DNA from: Bog-473 sp963838835
GTDB taxonomy: Bacteria > Actinomycetota > Acidimicrobiia > Acidimicrobiales > RAAP-2
NCBI GenBank assembly: GCA_963838835.1
Contig: CAWITA010000018.1
Location: 221,774-285,773 of the forward strand
DNA length: 64,000 nt
Direction of reading: 5' to 3'
In this document: piece by piece, positions 29,025 to 37,666 of the stretch
Layout: each line of letters starts with the position of its first letter
How positions within the stretch are numbered: position 1 is the stretch's first letter
Notes under the pieces: generated by a model
Told to the model about the DNA's origin: nothing
The model's input: only the letters and a program-made list of their open reading frames with translations
The model's database searches: none
Program-made: the position numbers and the translations under genes

Positions 29025-30167
29025 CTACAGCGAGGCCGCCCGGGCCACCGCGTACGCGCGCACGTGCTGCGCCACGCTCGCCTCCCACGTCCGCTCCCCC
29101 GCAACCGCGATGCCCCGAGCCCGTCGTTCCGTCGCCCCGCGCTGGTCGAGGGCCGTGCGCAGGGCACCGGCCAGCGCACCGGCGTCGCCCGGGGGCACGA
29201 GGAGCGCCGCGCCCCGGGCCACCTCTGCCATGGCCGTGCCCTCGGTCGTGACGAGCGGTGCGCCACAGGCCAGCGCCTCCAGGGCGGGCAAACCGAACCC
29301 CTCCTCGAGGGCCGGGTAGGCCACGACCGACGCCTGCCGGAGCAGCGCAGGAACGGCTTGGTCCGGGAGGTAGCCGGTGCGGACGATCCGATCCGCGTGA
29401 CGGGCCTCCGCCAGCGCACGCTCGGTCTCGGCCATCCCCCAGCCGCTCTGCCCCCCGAGCACGAGCACGGCGTCGGCGTCGGCCCGAGCCACCTGGTCGA
29501 AGGCCGCGACGAGCGGGGCCACCCCCTTGCGCGGCTCGAGGGTGCCCACGAAGACCACGAGGGGCGCGTCGGCCGGCACGCCAAGCGAGCCCAGCAGAGC
29601 CCGGTCCGATCCTTCGGCCGGCTCGCTCGGCGAGAACCGCTGGTGGTCGACGCCGTGCGGCGCGACGACGACGGGCGCCCGCACCTCGCAACAGTCCCGG
29701 AGCCGGTCGGCGGTGACCTGGCTCACGCAGACGAGCACCCCGGCGTGGAGCGCCGCCCGGCGGATGGCGCGGCGGAAGAAGGCCGCCTTGGCGCGCTGGT
29801 GCCATTCGGGATGGTCGAAGAAGGTGCAGTCGTGGATCGTGACGGCGCACGGCACCGACGACCGTGCCGGCATGGTGTAGTGGGGCCCGTGGTGGACCTC
29901 GACGCCGAGGGAGCGGACCACGGACGACAGCCCGATCTGTTCGAAGGCCAGCCGCCCGGGACGGGACGGGGGCACCGCGGCGTGCACGATGGCGCCGGCC
30001 GCCGCCTCGTGCCAGCGCCCCTCGTCGCCTCGACGCGCCACGACCGTGAGCGCCACGTCGTCGCGCCGGGCGAGACCGTGCGCCAGCGCCATGGTGTAGT
30101 ACCCCGCGCCCCCGGGCCGGTACGGGACGGCGGACACGTCGAGCGCGAGCGCGAGCGGTTCAGTCAC
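29025..30167 (-). CDS. Glycosyltransferase, GT4-like
   Basis: A 380-residue GT-B fold glycosyltransferase. The N-terminal domain starts LALALDVSAVPYRPGGAGY. The C-terminal nucleotide-sugar domain has FVGTLEPRKGVAPLVAAF and the E-x7-E motif region EEGFGLPALEALACG. The GTG start overlaps the upstream stop as GTGA. It is one of three consecutive paralogues that probably add successive sugars, plausibly mannose or rhamnose, on the cytosolic side of the membrane. Confidence 0.85.
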   Translation of the reverse strand: MTEPLALALDVSAVPYRPGGAGYYTMALAHGLARRDDVALTVVARRGDEGRWHEAAAGAIVHAAVPPSRPGRLAFEQIGLSSVVRSLGVEVHHGPHYTMPARSSVPCAVTIHDCTFFDHPEWHQRAKAAFFRRAIRRAALHAGVLVCVSQVTADRLRDCCEVRAPVVVAPHGVDHQRFSPSEPAEGSDRALLGSLGVPADAPLVVFVGTLEPRKGVAPLVAAFDQVARADADAVLVLGGQSGWGMAETERALAEARHADRIVRTGYLPDQAVPALLRQASVVAYPALEEGFGLPALEALACGAPLVTTEGTAMAEVARGAALLVPPGDAGALAGALRTALDQRGATERRARGIAVAGERTWEASVAQHVRAYAVARAASL

Positions 30168-31321
30168 CGCGGCAACTCCCACAAGGTGAGATGTGCGTGT
30201 GCCGCGGCGCGCCAGGTGCGGGGCAGCGCGTACTGCGGGCCGCGTACCGACAGGTCGGCCCGCACCGCGTCATCGGTCAGGACGGTGTCCAGACCGGCCG
30301 CGATGTCCTCGACGCGGAGCGGATCCACGATCACCGCAGGCGACGCTGCCGCCGCGCCCAGATCGTGCACGCTCGGAACCTCGTCGGACACGAGCACCGG
30401 TGTCCCGAGCCTCATGGCCTCGAGTGGCGGCAACCCGTACCCCTCGGTCAACGGCACATAGGCGAAGGCGCGGGCACGCCGGTAGAGCTCCGCCAACACC
30501 GGGTCGGGGACGGCACCCGTGAAGACGACACCATCGGCTGCATGCGGGCCTTGCGGTCTCGGTCCCCACCCCGTCGGCCCAACGACCACCAACGTCCACG
30601 GGCGGGGCAGGGAGGGTCGCACCCGGGCGAAGGCCTGGGCGAGACGGTCGACGTTCTTGCGGGGCTCGAGCGTGCCCACGGTGAGGAGGAACTCGCCCCC
30701 CACCGCCAGGCGGGCCAGGAGCGCGTCGGCGGCCGCCGGATCGGGGTCAGGCAAGTGGTCGGCGCCGCCGGGCACGACGGTGATCCGTCCCGCATCGACG
30801 CCGAACGCCACCAGGTCCGCGGCGACCAGCCGGGACGGGACGACGATGGACGCCGCGCTGTCCCGGATCCGTTCCAACGCGGCCTGGTGCCATCGACCCC
30901 CGCGCCGCGTGGTCGCCTCGGGATAGCGACGCCAGGCGAGGTCGTGGACCGTGACGACCAGCCGGCTCTCGCTGGAGCGCCGCAACCTGGGCGCGGCGAG
31001 CGACACCGAGTGCACGACGTCGAAGCGCTCGGGCGCATGGGACAACCCGTGGTCCCACGCCCGCGTCAGGAGGGGCCCCGGCAGCCGGGACGCCAGCACC
31101 GGCCTGCCGAAACGGGCGAGCGGGTCCCGCGCCGGACGTACCCCGCGCCAGGGTCCGCCCGCGGGGCGACTGGCCAGGAGCGTGACGTCGGCCTCCTCGC
31201 CGGCGGCGGCGCACTGGGCGAGGCCGCCGAGGAGGCCCCGGGCGTGGGCGCCGATGCCGCCGGGCACGCGACGCCGGAGCTGCTCGACGACGAGGAGCAC
31301 GGACGGCCGGCGTTCAGGCAC
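30164..31321 (-). CDS. Glycosyltransferase, GT4-like
   Basis: A 385-residue GT-B enzyme. The first domain includes RRRVPGGIGAHARGLLGGL. The second includes LLTVGTLEPRKNVDRLAQAF, VVVGPTGWG and LTEGYGLPPLEAMRLGTPV with the conserved glutamates. The GTG at 31321 overlaps the end of the upstream glycosyltransferase by eight bases. The donor is unknown. The long upstream in-frame extension is a shadow of the neighbouring gene. Confidence 0.84.
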   Translation of the reverse strand: MPERRPSVLLVVEQLRRRVPGGIGAHARGLLGGLAQCAAAGEEADVTLLASRPAGGPWRGVRPARDPLARFGRPVLASRLPGPLLTRAWDHGLSHAPERFDVVHSVSLAAPRLRRSSESRLVVTVHDLAWRRYPEATTRRGGRWHQAALERIRDSAASIVVPSRLVAADLVAFGVDAGRITVVPGGADHLPDPDPAAADALLARLAVGGEFLLTVGTLEPRKNVDRLAQAFARVRPSLPRPWTLVVVGPTGWGPRPQGPHAADGVVFTGAVPDPVLAELYRRARAFAYVPLTEGYGLPPLEAMRLGTPVLVSDEVPSVHDLGAAAASPAVIVDPLRVEDIAAGLDTVLTDDAVRADLSVRGPQYALPRTWRAAAHAHLTLWELPR

Positions 31322-32450
31322 CCGTGCCGCCCACGGCGTCGCGATAGAGGTCCTCGAGGCCGGCCGCGCAGCGCTCCCACGAGAACCGGTCCGCCCACGC
31401 CCTTCCGGCCGCGGTGAGCCGGCGCCGCAACGCCTCGTCCACCAGGCTGGCGTCGAGCGCGGCGACGAGCCCGTCGTGGTCACCGGGTTCGACCATGAAG
31501 GCCCCGTCCCCGAGGACCTCGGGCAACGAGCCGGCGCGTGTCGCCACCACCGGGACGCCGGCGCGCATCGCTTGCAGCGGCGGGAATCCGAACCCCTCGT
31601 AGAGCGAGGGGTACGCCAGGACACGGGCACGCGACAGCAGCGCGGCCAGGTCACGCGACTCGACCCACCCGGTGCGGACGATCCTGTCGCGCGTCGGCGA
31701 CGCCGCAACGGCCGCGGCGAGCGCCTCCTCGCCCCAGCCCGGCGGTCCGGTGAGCACGAGGGTGAGGTCCCGGTGGTGCGAGGCGACCACCCCGAACGCC
31801 CGCACCAGTCCCGGCAGGTCCTTGCGGGGCTCGGCCGTCCCGACGGCCAGGCAGAACGGCTCCGATCCGGACGGGAGCAAGCGGGCGAGTGCTGCGATCG
31901 CCTCGCCCTCCCCCACGTGGGGCAGGTCGGGGACGCCGGGAGGCACGGCCCGCACGCGGGAAGGGTCCGCCCCGAAGGCATCGACCACTTCGGCGGCGAC
32001 GAAGGCGGAGTCGGTGTGCACCCAGGCTCCGCGTCCCAGCGCACGCCGGATTAGCCCGGGGTAGGCCAGTGTCGCTTCGTTGCACAGTTCGGGGTAGCGG
32101 AGCGGCGTGAGGTCGTGCACCGAGACGACCGTGGCGGCGCGCCCCGTCGGCGGCACGACGAAGTTCGTGCCGTGCACGACGTCGGCGGCACCGACGAACC
32201 ATTCGAGCCGTGGCAAGTCCCAGCGCGCCCACAGGGCGTGCAGGGGCCGCGCCGGCATCGCGCGCTGGTGGACGGTGACGCCGGCCGGGAGGTGGGCCGA
32301 GATGAGGCCGCGCCGGCGCCAGCTCACCGCATAGGCCCGGACGTCGAGGTCGGGACGGGTGGCCAGGGCACCGAGGGCACCTTGGCAGAAGACCCCGACA
32401 CCGGTGACGGCCGGATCGAGCAAGGGTGTGGCGTCGAGCGCGACGCGCAG
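31314..32450 (-). CDS. Glycosyltransferase, GT4-like (start unclear)
   Basis: A ~378-residue GT-B enzyme with the family N-terminus RVALDATPLLDPAVTGVG, then VHGTNFVVPPTGRAATVVS, AVGTAEPRKDLPGLVRAF, LTGPPGWGEEALAAA and LYEGFGFPPLQAMRAGVPV. No ATG, GTG or TTG lies between the SDR stop and the conserved start of the domain; only CTG codons at 32450 and 32492 are available. I give the former as a provisional start. Either a CTG is used, with coupling to the SDR gene 38 bases upstream, or a small sequence error hides the start. Confidence 0.75.
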   Translation of the reverse strand: MRVALDATPLLDPAVTGVGVFCQGALGALATRPDLDVRAYAVSWRRRGLISAHLPAGVTVHQRAMPARPLHALWARWDLPRLEWFVGAADVVHGTNFVVPPTGRAATVVSVHDLTPLRYPELCNEATLAYPGLIRRALGRGAWVHTDSAFVAAEVVDAFGADPSRVRAVPPGVPDLPHVGEGEAIAALARLLPSGSEPFCLAVGTAEPRKDLPGLVRAFGVVASHHRDLTLVLTGPPGWGEEALAAAVAASPTRDRIVRTGWVESRDLAALLSRARVLAYPSLYEGFGFPPLQAMRAGVPVVATRAGSLPEVLGDGAFMVEPGDHDGLVAALDASLVDEALRRRLTAAGRAWADRFSWERCAAGLEDLYRDAVGGTGA

Positions 32451-32488
32451 CGGCGCCCGCTCGGTGTCCCGGGGCCTGCCGACGGCGC

Positions 32489-33316
32489 TCAGGTCGTGAT
32501 CGCCCCGTCGATGGAGAGGATCGCGCCGGTGACGTAGTCCGCCTCGTGCGACCCGAGGTAGGCGAACGCCCCCGCGATCTCGTGCGGGTAGGCGAAACCG
32601 ATCGGGGTCATCAACCGCTCGATCAGCTTCCAGTCGGCGTCCTCGGGTGGGCCGAAGTTGTGGATGATCGGGGTGTCCACCCCGCCCGGCGCCACGCCGT
32701 TGACGCGGACGCCGCGCGCCATGTACTCGACGGCGAGCGCCATCGTGAGCAACCTGACCCCGCCTTTGGACGCGCAGTAGGCCGCTGAGTACGGCTGGCC
32801 CTTCATGCCTGCCGTCGAGACGGTGTTGACAATGGCGCCACCGTGCTCGATCATCCCCGGCAGCACGGCGCGGCAAAGGAGGAACGTGCCCGTCAGGTTG
32901 ACCGCGATGATCTTGTCCCATCCGCTCAACGACTGCTCGGGGGTGTGGGCGAAGCCCCCGATACCCGCGACGTTGCACAGGTTGGTGATGTGGCCCAGCG
33001 CCTCGCGAGCCTGCGAGACCGTCGCGCTGACGGCGTCCTCGTCGGTCACGTCGCAGCGCAACGCGATGGCGCGCCCGCCGGCGTCGGCGGACTCCCGGTT
33101 GATCTCGGCGGCCACCGTGTCGATGGCGTCCTGCGCCACGTCGAGACACGCCACGGCGGCGCCTTCGGCGGCCAGGCGCCGCGCCGTGGCTCGTCCGATG
33201 CCCGACCCGGCCCCGGTGACGACCGCCACCTGCCCGACGTAACGGCGCGGCGTGATCGCCTCGGGCGCCGTTCCCCGGGTGGGATCGGCCTCCCCGACTC
33301 TGGGGGTGGGGCTCAT
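32489..33316 (-). CDS. Short-chain dehydrogenase/reductase
   Basis: A 275-residue classical SDR. The cofactor motif is TGAGSGIGRA near residue 35, with CDV near 88, NVAGIGG near 115 and catalytic Ser and YCASKGG near 170-182. An acidic residue at the end of strand 2 (CLDVAQ) favours NAD over NADP. It resembles steroid and 3-hydroxyacyl-CoA dehydrogenases, but the substrate is not readable. Its ATG overlaps the acyl-CoA ligase stop by four bases, so the two probably act in one pathway. Confidence 0.83.
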   Translation of the reverse strand: MSPTPRVGEADPTRGTAPEAITPRRYVGQVAVVTGAGSGIGRATARRLAAEGAAVACLDVAQDAIDTVAAEINRESADAGGRAIALRCDVTDEDAVSATVSQAREALGHITNLCNVAGIGGFAHTPEQSLSGWDKIIAVNLTGTFLLCRAVLPGMIEHGGAIVNTVSTAGMKGQPYSAAYCASKGGVRLLTMALAVEYMARGVRVNGVAPGGVDTPIIHNFGPPEDADWKLIERLMTPIGFAYPHEIAGAFAYLGSHEADYVTGAILSIDGAITT

Positions 33317-34968
33317 GCGCGCTCCTTGTCGTGGGCTTCTCCGCTGGGGCCACTGCCTAGCACCCCCGGGACGGATCCACGATTCTGCGCCCGGAGCGAC
33401 CGGCGTCTCTCGGCAGCGCCGGCCGCCAAGATTGCCAGCTGCGTCGGGTCGACCTTCATCATCGGGGTCACGGGCAGTTCGTCGACGAGCACCAGCGCGT
33501 CGGGGGCCTTGTAGTCCGAGAGCGCGCGGGCGCAGTGCGCACGGAGCTCGTCGAGCTCGGGCACCGCGCCGGCCGCGGGCACCACCACGGCGACACCGAT
33601 TTCGCCGAGGACGTCGTCCGGCACACCCACCACCGCAGCCCGAGCCACGGCGGGGTGCGACGAGAGGGTCTCCTCGACTTCGGCCGGGTAGACGTTGTAG
33701 CCGCCCCGGATGTAGCGCTCGTGGGCGCGCCCCGACAACTGGAGGTTGCCCTCCGGCGTGAGCCTCCCGAAGTCACCCGTGGTGAGCCAGCCGTCGGCGG
33801 CGAGGACGGCGGCCGTCGCCTCGGGATCGATGAGCTCGGCCACGGGACGCCCCCGGCCCGGGCCGCGCCCCCAGTAGCCGCGCATGGTGGCGCCGGAACG
33901 CAGCAAGACCCGGCCCACCGACCCGGCGCGCACAGGGCTCCCGTCGTCGTTGACGATCGCCAACTCGACGCCGGCGACGGGGCGGCCCACCGTCGTGGCC
34001 ACTTCCGCGTCGGACGACGCCAGCGTCGTCCCGGTCCCCAGGGACGCCTCGGTCGAGGTGTAGCGCACCACGACCGGTACGCCGAAGCGCCGGCGCACCT
34101 CGGCCACGAGCGCGGCGGGCACGCGTGCCGCGCCGGTGCTGGCGACCCGGAGGGTGCCGAGCTCGGCCCGCTCGAGCTCTGGGCTGGCCAACATCAGCGT
34201 GTACTGCGTCGGCACCCCTTGGGCCACCGTCACCGATTCCGCAGCCATGATGCGGACGGCTTCGTCGGCCTGCCACGGCGTCGGCGTGATGACCGTCGTC
34301 ACGGCGTTGGCGATTTCGTCCCAGGCTCGCGTCATGTACCCCACGTGTGCGAAGGGAAGCGGGGAGAGCCGCCGGTCACCCGGCTGGCTCAAGGCATCGG
34401 TACCTCGCGCCACCGCGGCCAGGTTGGCGTGGTCGAAGAGCGCCCCCTTGGGCTTGCCCGTGGTGCCACTGGTCCAGACCACGGCGACAGGGTCGTCGGC
34501 CGCGAGTTCGGGCCACCGTCCCGGCGCGTCACCAGCCCTGTGCGCGGCGACCTCGGCCCGCTCCACCACGGCGACACCCGTGACGTTGGGCACCGGCGCG
34601 GCCTGGGGGTCCACCACGAGGAGCACTGGCGCGGTCCGCTCGATGATGGAGGTGACCTCGCCGGAGCCCAGGCGCGGATTGACGCCCGACACGATCGCAC
34701 CGAGCCGGAGCAGCCCGGCGTAGAGGACGGCGTAATCGATGGACGACGGCAGCAGCAGACACACGACGTCGCCCTTGGCGACGCCACGGCGGGCCAGGTC
34801 CCCCGCCACACCGTCGGCGGCACGGTCCCACTCGGCGAAGGTCAGGGAGCGCCGCTCGCCCCTCCCGGCGGGTTCGACGTAGGCCTCGAGGTCGCCGTTG
34901 ACCCGGGCCGCCTCTCGCAGGAGGGACACCACGGTCGCGTGCCGGTCCGAGGGGATGCGCTCTGGCAT
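33313..34968 (-). CDS. AMP-forming acyl-CoA ligase (FadD family)
   Basis: A 551-residue ANL-superfamily adenylating enzyme. The P-loop is VWTSGTTGKPKGALF. Later landmarks are YTSTEASLGTGTTL, TGDFGRLTPEGNLQLSGR, the hinge and GGYNVYPAEVEETL, and a C-terminal lysine in TPMMKVDPTQL. It activates a carboxylic acid, perhaps a fatty or steroid acid, to its CoA ester. It is first of a two-gene unit with the SDR and divergent from cofD across 66 bases, where a TACCAT -10-like element faces it. No KstR-like site is seen here. Confidence 0.85.
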   Translation of the reverse strand: MPERIPSDRHATVVSLLREAARVNGDLEAYVEPAGRGERRSLTFAEWDRAADGVAGDLARRGVAKGDVVCLLLPSSIDYAVLYAGLLRLGAIVSGVNPRLGSGEVTSIIERTAPVLLVVDPQAAPVPNVTGVAVVERAEVAAHRAGDAPGRWPELAADDPVAVVWTSGTTGKPKGALFDHANLAAVARGTDALSQPGDRRLSPLPFAHVGYMTRAWDEIANAVTTVITPTPWQADEAVRIMAAESVTVAQGVPTQYTLMLASPELERAELGTLRVASTGAARVPAALVAEVRRRFGVPVVVRYTSTEASLGTGTTLASSDAEVATTVGRPVAGVELAIVNDDGSPVRAGSVGRVLLRSGATMRGYWGRGPGRGRPVAELIDPEATAAVLAADGWLTTGDFGRLTPEGNLQLSGRAHERYIRGGYNVYPAEVEETLSSHPAVARAAVVGVPDDVLGEIGVAVVVPAAGAVPELDELRAHCARALSDYKAPDALVLVDELPVTPMMKVDPTQLAILAAGAAERRRSLRAQNRGSVPGVLGSGPSGEAHDKERA

Positions 34969-35022
34969 GGCGGCCGGCGATGGTAGCAGGGGGTGACAGG
35001 CGGGCCCCCCGACGGACGCTCC

Positions 35023-35028
35023 TATGCT
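35023..35028 (+). promoter_or_regulatory. Leaderless -10 box of cofD
   Basis: TATGCT followed by six bases and the GTG at 35035, with no Shine-Dalgarno. Confidence 0.5.
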
Positions 35029-35034
35029 CGCGGC

Positions 35035-35982
35035 GTGCTGGTGGCCCTGTGCGGCGGCGTCGGGGCCGCTCGGATGCTCTCGGGGCTCGTGCGCGTCGTG
35101 CCACCGGCCGACATCACTGCGATCGTCAACGTGGGCGACGACATGGTCCTGCACGGCCTCCACATCAGCCCCGACCTCGATACGGTCACCTACACCCTGG
35201 CCGGCCTGGACAACCGGGAGACGGGATGGGGCGTGGCCGGCGAGAGCTGGGCGGTGATGGACGAGCTGGCCCGGATCGGCGGCGAGGACTGGTTTCGTCT
35301 CGGCGATCGCGACCTGGCCACCCACCTCTTCCGCACCGGCCGCCTGCAGGCCGGCGAGACCCTCAGCGCAGTGACCGAGGAGCTCAGCGACCGGCGCGGC
35401 GTCACAGTGCGGTTGCTCCCGGTGACCGACGACCCGCTGCGCACCCGCGTCACCCTGGCCGAGCCGAGCCCCCTGGGACCGGCCGGGACCGAGGTCGCCT
35501 TTCAGGACTACTTCGTGCGCCTCCGCCACGACGTCGCGGTGAGCGGGGTGCGCTTCGAGGGCGCCGATCCGGCCCGTCCTGCGCCAGGGGTCATCGAGGC
35601 CCTGGAGGACGCGGACGCGATCGTGGTGTGCCCGTCGAACCCTGTCGTCTCCATCGGTCCCCTGCTGGCGGTCCCCGGCGTCCGCCAGGCGCTGGCCACC
35701 CGCAGGACGCGGGTGGTCGCGGTCTCACCGATCGTCGCCGGGGCCGCCCTCAAGGGTCCCGCAGACCGGCTCATGGTCGAGCTCGGAACCGAAGCGTCCG
35801 TCGTCGGCGTGGCCAGGCTCTACGCGCCGTGGGTGGGCACGCTCGTCGTGGACGTGGACGACGCGGCGCTGGCGGCCGACGTCGAGGCGGAAGGGGTTCG
35901 CTGCATCGTGACCCCCACCGTGATGAGTTCGCCCGAACGGGCGGCGGACCTGGCCCGAGTGGTCCTCGATGCCGCCGGCTGA
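35035..35982 (+). CDS. cofD: 2-phospho-L-lactate transferase (F420 biosynthesis)
   Basis: A 315-residue CofD/FbiA protein: LVALCGGVGAARMLSGL at the N-terminus, NVGDDMVLHGLHISPDLD (metal and substrate binding), LGDRDLATHLFRTGRL, and PSNPVVSIGPLLAVPG. It joins the phospholactyl (or phosphoenolpyruvyl) nucleotide to the deazaflavin Fo. The GTG start lies right after a -10 box. cofE follows with a 14-base overlap. F420 supply fits the LLM oxidoreductases at the left of the window. Confidence 0.92.
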   Translation: MLVALCGGVGAARMLSGLVRVVPPADITAIVNVGDDMVLHGLHISPDLDTVTYTLAGLDNRETGWGVAGESWAVMDELARIGGEDWFRLGDRDLATHLFRTGRLQAGETLSAVTEELSDRRGVTVRLLPVTDDPLRTRVTLAEPSPLGPAGTEVAFQDYFVRLRHDVAVSGVRFEGADPARPAPGVIEALEDADAIVVCPSNPVVSIGPLLAVPGVRQALATRRTRVVAVSPIVAGAALKGPADRLMVELGTEASVVGVARLYAPWVGTLVVDVDDAALAADVEAEGVRCIVTPTVMSSPERAADLARVVLDAAG

Positions 35983-36700
35983 GGGTCTGCGGGTGATCCC
36001 GGTCGCCGGCATCGGCGAGGTCACGCCGGGCACCGACATCTCCCGGCTCATCGCCGCGGCGGTCGCGCCGGTGCGTCCCGACGGGCCGGCCCTGCGGGAC
36101 GGCGACGTGGTCGTGGTCACGCAGAAGATCGTTTCCAAGGCCGAAGGCAGGCTCGTCGCGATCGACCATGCCGACGCAGGAGCCAAGCTCGCGCTGGTCG
36201 CCCAGGAATCCGTCCGCATTCTGCGGCGCCGCGGTGACCTCGTCATCAGCGAGACCCGCCACGGCTTCATCTGCGCCAACGCCGGCGTTGACCTTTCCAA
36301 CGTGGCGGAGGGCACGGCCGCACTGCTCCCGGAGGATGCCGACCGCTCGGCCCGCCGGATCCGGGCCGGGCTGCGGCGCGCGCTGGGGCTGGGTGTCGGC
36401 GTGATCGTCTCGGACACCTTCGGCAGGCCCTGGCGGCGCGGCGTCACCGACGTCGCCATCGGGTGTGCGGGAGTCGCCGCCGTCGTGGATCTGCGGGGTT
36501 CCCTCGATGCGGGTGGCCGCGTGCTCGCCGCGACCGAGGTCTGCGTTGCGGACGAGCTGGCCTCTGCGGCCGAACTCGTCATGGGCAAGGACCGCGGGGT
36601 GCCGGTCGCCGTCGTGCGCGGGGTGCCCGGGGAGTGGCTCCGCCCGGCCTCGGTGAAGGCCGAGATCATCCGGCCGCCCGAAGAAGACCTCTTTCGCTGA
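35969..36700 (+). CDS. cofE: Coenzyme F420:L-glutamate ligase
   Basis: A 243-residue CofE-type ligase: VIPVAGIGEVTPGTDIS, VVVTQKIVSKAEGRLV, ETRHGFICANAGVDLSN and VSDTFGRPWRRGVTDVAIG. It adds gamma-linked glutamates to F420-0 using GTP. It matches the N-terminal half of mycobacterial FbiB; the C-terminal nitroreductase-like half of FbiB is absent, so dehydro-F420 reduction must be encoded elsewhere or a lactate-type route used. The gene overlaps cofD and converges on the epimerase gene. Confidence 0.92.
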   Translation: MPPAEGLRVIPVAGIGEVTPGTDISRLIAAAVAPVRPDGPALRDGDVVVVTQKIVSKAEGRLVAIDHADAGAKLALVAQESVRILRRRGDLVISETRHGFICANAGVDLSNVAEGTAALLPEDADRSARRIRAGLRRALGLGVGVIVSDTFGRPWRRGVTDVAIGCAGVAAVVDLRGSLDAGGRVLAATEVCVADELASAAELVMGKDRGVPVAVVRGVPGEWLRPASVKAEIIRPPEEDLFR

Positions 36701-36706
36701 GCCCGC

Positions 36707-37657
36707 TCAGTCCAGTCGTTCGCGCACGAACTCGAGCACGGCCCGGGTCCCTTCCGGCAGCTGGGTCCAGGGTCGCCACCCGAGCTGGATCGCCGCCCGC
36801 TCGTTGTCGAGGCTCGAGCGCTGCAGCTCACCCGGGCGTGCCGGCGCCATGACGGGCGTCACCTCGGCGCCGGCCTGGGCCACCATGGTGGCGAGCAGCT
36901 GGTTGACCGACGTCTCGCTGGCCGTCCCGACGTTGCAGACCAGGCCGCCACCCCGAGTGGCTCCCCGCACGAAGGCGTCGACGACGTCGTCGACGAAGAC
37001 GAAGTCCCGCGTCTGGTCTCCGTCCCCGAAGATCTTCACCGGTTCGCCGCGCAGGATGCGCTCGGCGAAGATGGCGACCACGCCCGCCTCCCCGTGGGGA
37101 TCCTGCCGGGGACCGTAGACGTTGGCGAGGGCGAGGGCGCAGAACTCGAGGGCATGGATCTCCCGGTAGGCGACCAGGTAGTCGATCACCGCCTTCTTGG
37201 CGACCCCGTAGGGCGACAGCGGCTGCTGGGGGTGGGACTCACGCACCGGCAGATCCTCGGGGGCCGGCTCGCCGTACAACGTGCCGCCGCTGGCGGCGAA
37301 GACCACGCGCTCGGACTCGGCCTGGCGCGCGCCCTCCAAGATGTTGAGCGATCCGACGATGTTGACCGTGGCGTCGAAGGCCGGACGGGCGACCGAGACC
37401 CGTACGTCGGCCTGGGCCGCGAGGTGGAAGACGAGCTCGGGGCGGCGGCGGGCCATGAGTTCGACGACCGCCGGCGCGCTGATATCGAGATGATGAATGG
37501 TCAGCGCCCGCCCGGCGCTGCTGCGGGCCTCCGCGAGGTTGGACAGGGAGCCGGTCGAGAAGTCGTCGACGACGTCGACCTCGTGCCCCTCGACGAGGAG
37601 ACGGTCGACCAGGTTCGAACCGATGAACCCCGCGCCACCGGTAACGAGCGTACGCAT
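36707..37657 (-). CDS. NAD-dependent nucleotide-sugar epimerase (GalE-like)
   Basis: A 316-residue extended SDR: VTGGAGFIGSNLVDRLL, VFHLAAQADVRVSV, AASGGTLYGEP and the catalytic YGVAKK. The late motif IFGDGDQTRDFVFVDDVVD is typical of UDP-glucose 4-epimerase-like enzymes. The substrate could be a UDP- or GDP-sugar. It is third in an operon with the ManC-like gene (nine-base gap) and the secreted Thr-rich protein. It supplies an activated sugar to the local glycosyltransferases, by inference. Confidence 0.82.
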   Translation of the reverse strand: MRTLVTGGAGFIGSNLVDRLLVEGHEVDVVDDFSTGSLSNLAEARSSAGRALTIHHLDISAPAVVELMARRRPELVFHLAAQADVRVSVARPAFDATVNIVGSLNILEGARQAESERVVFAASGGTLYGEPAPEDLPVRESHPQQPLSPYGVAKKAVIDYLVAYREIHALEFCALALANVYGPRQDPHGEAGVVAIFAERILRGEPVKIFGDGDQTRDFVFVDDVVDAFVRGATRGGGLVCNVGTASETSVNQLLATMVAQAGAEVTPVMAPARPGELQRSSLDNERAAIQLGWRPWTQLPEGTRAVLEFVRERLD

Positions 37658-37666
37658 ACCGTCCTT

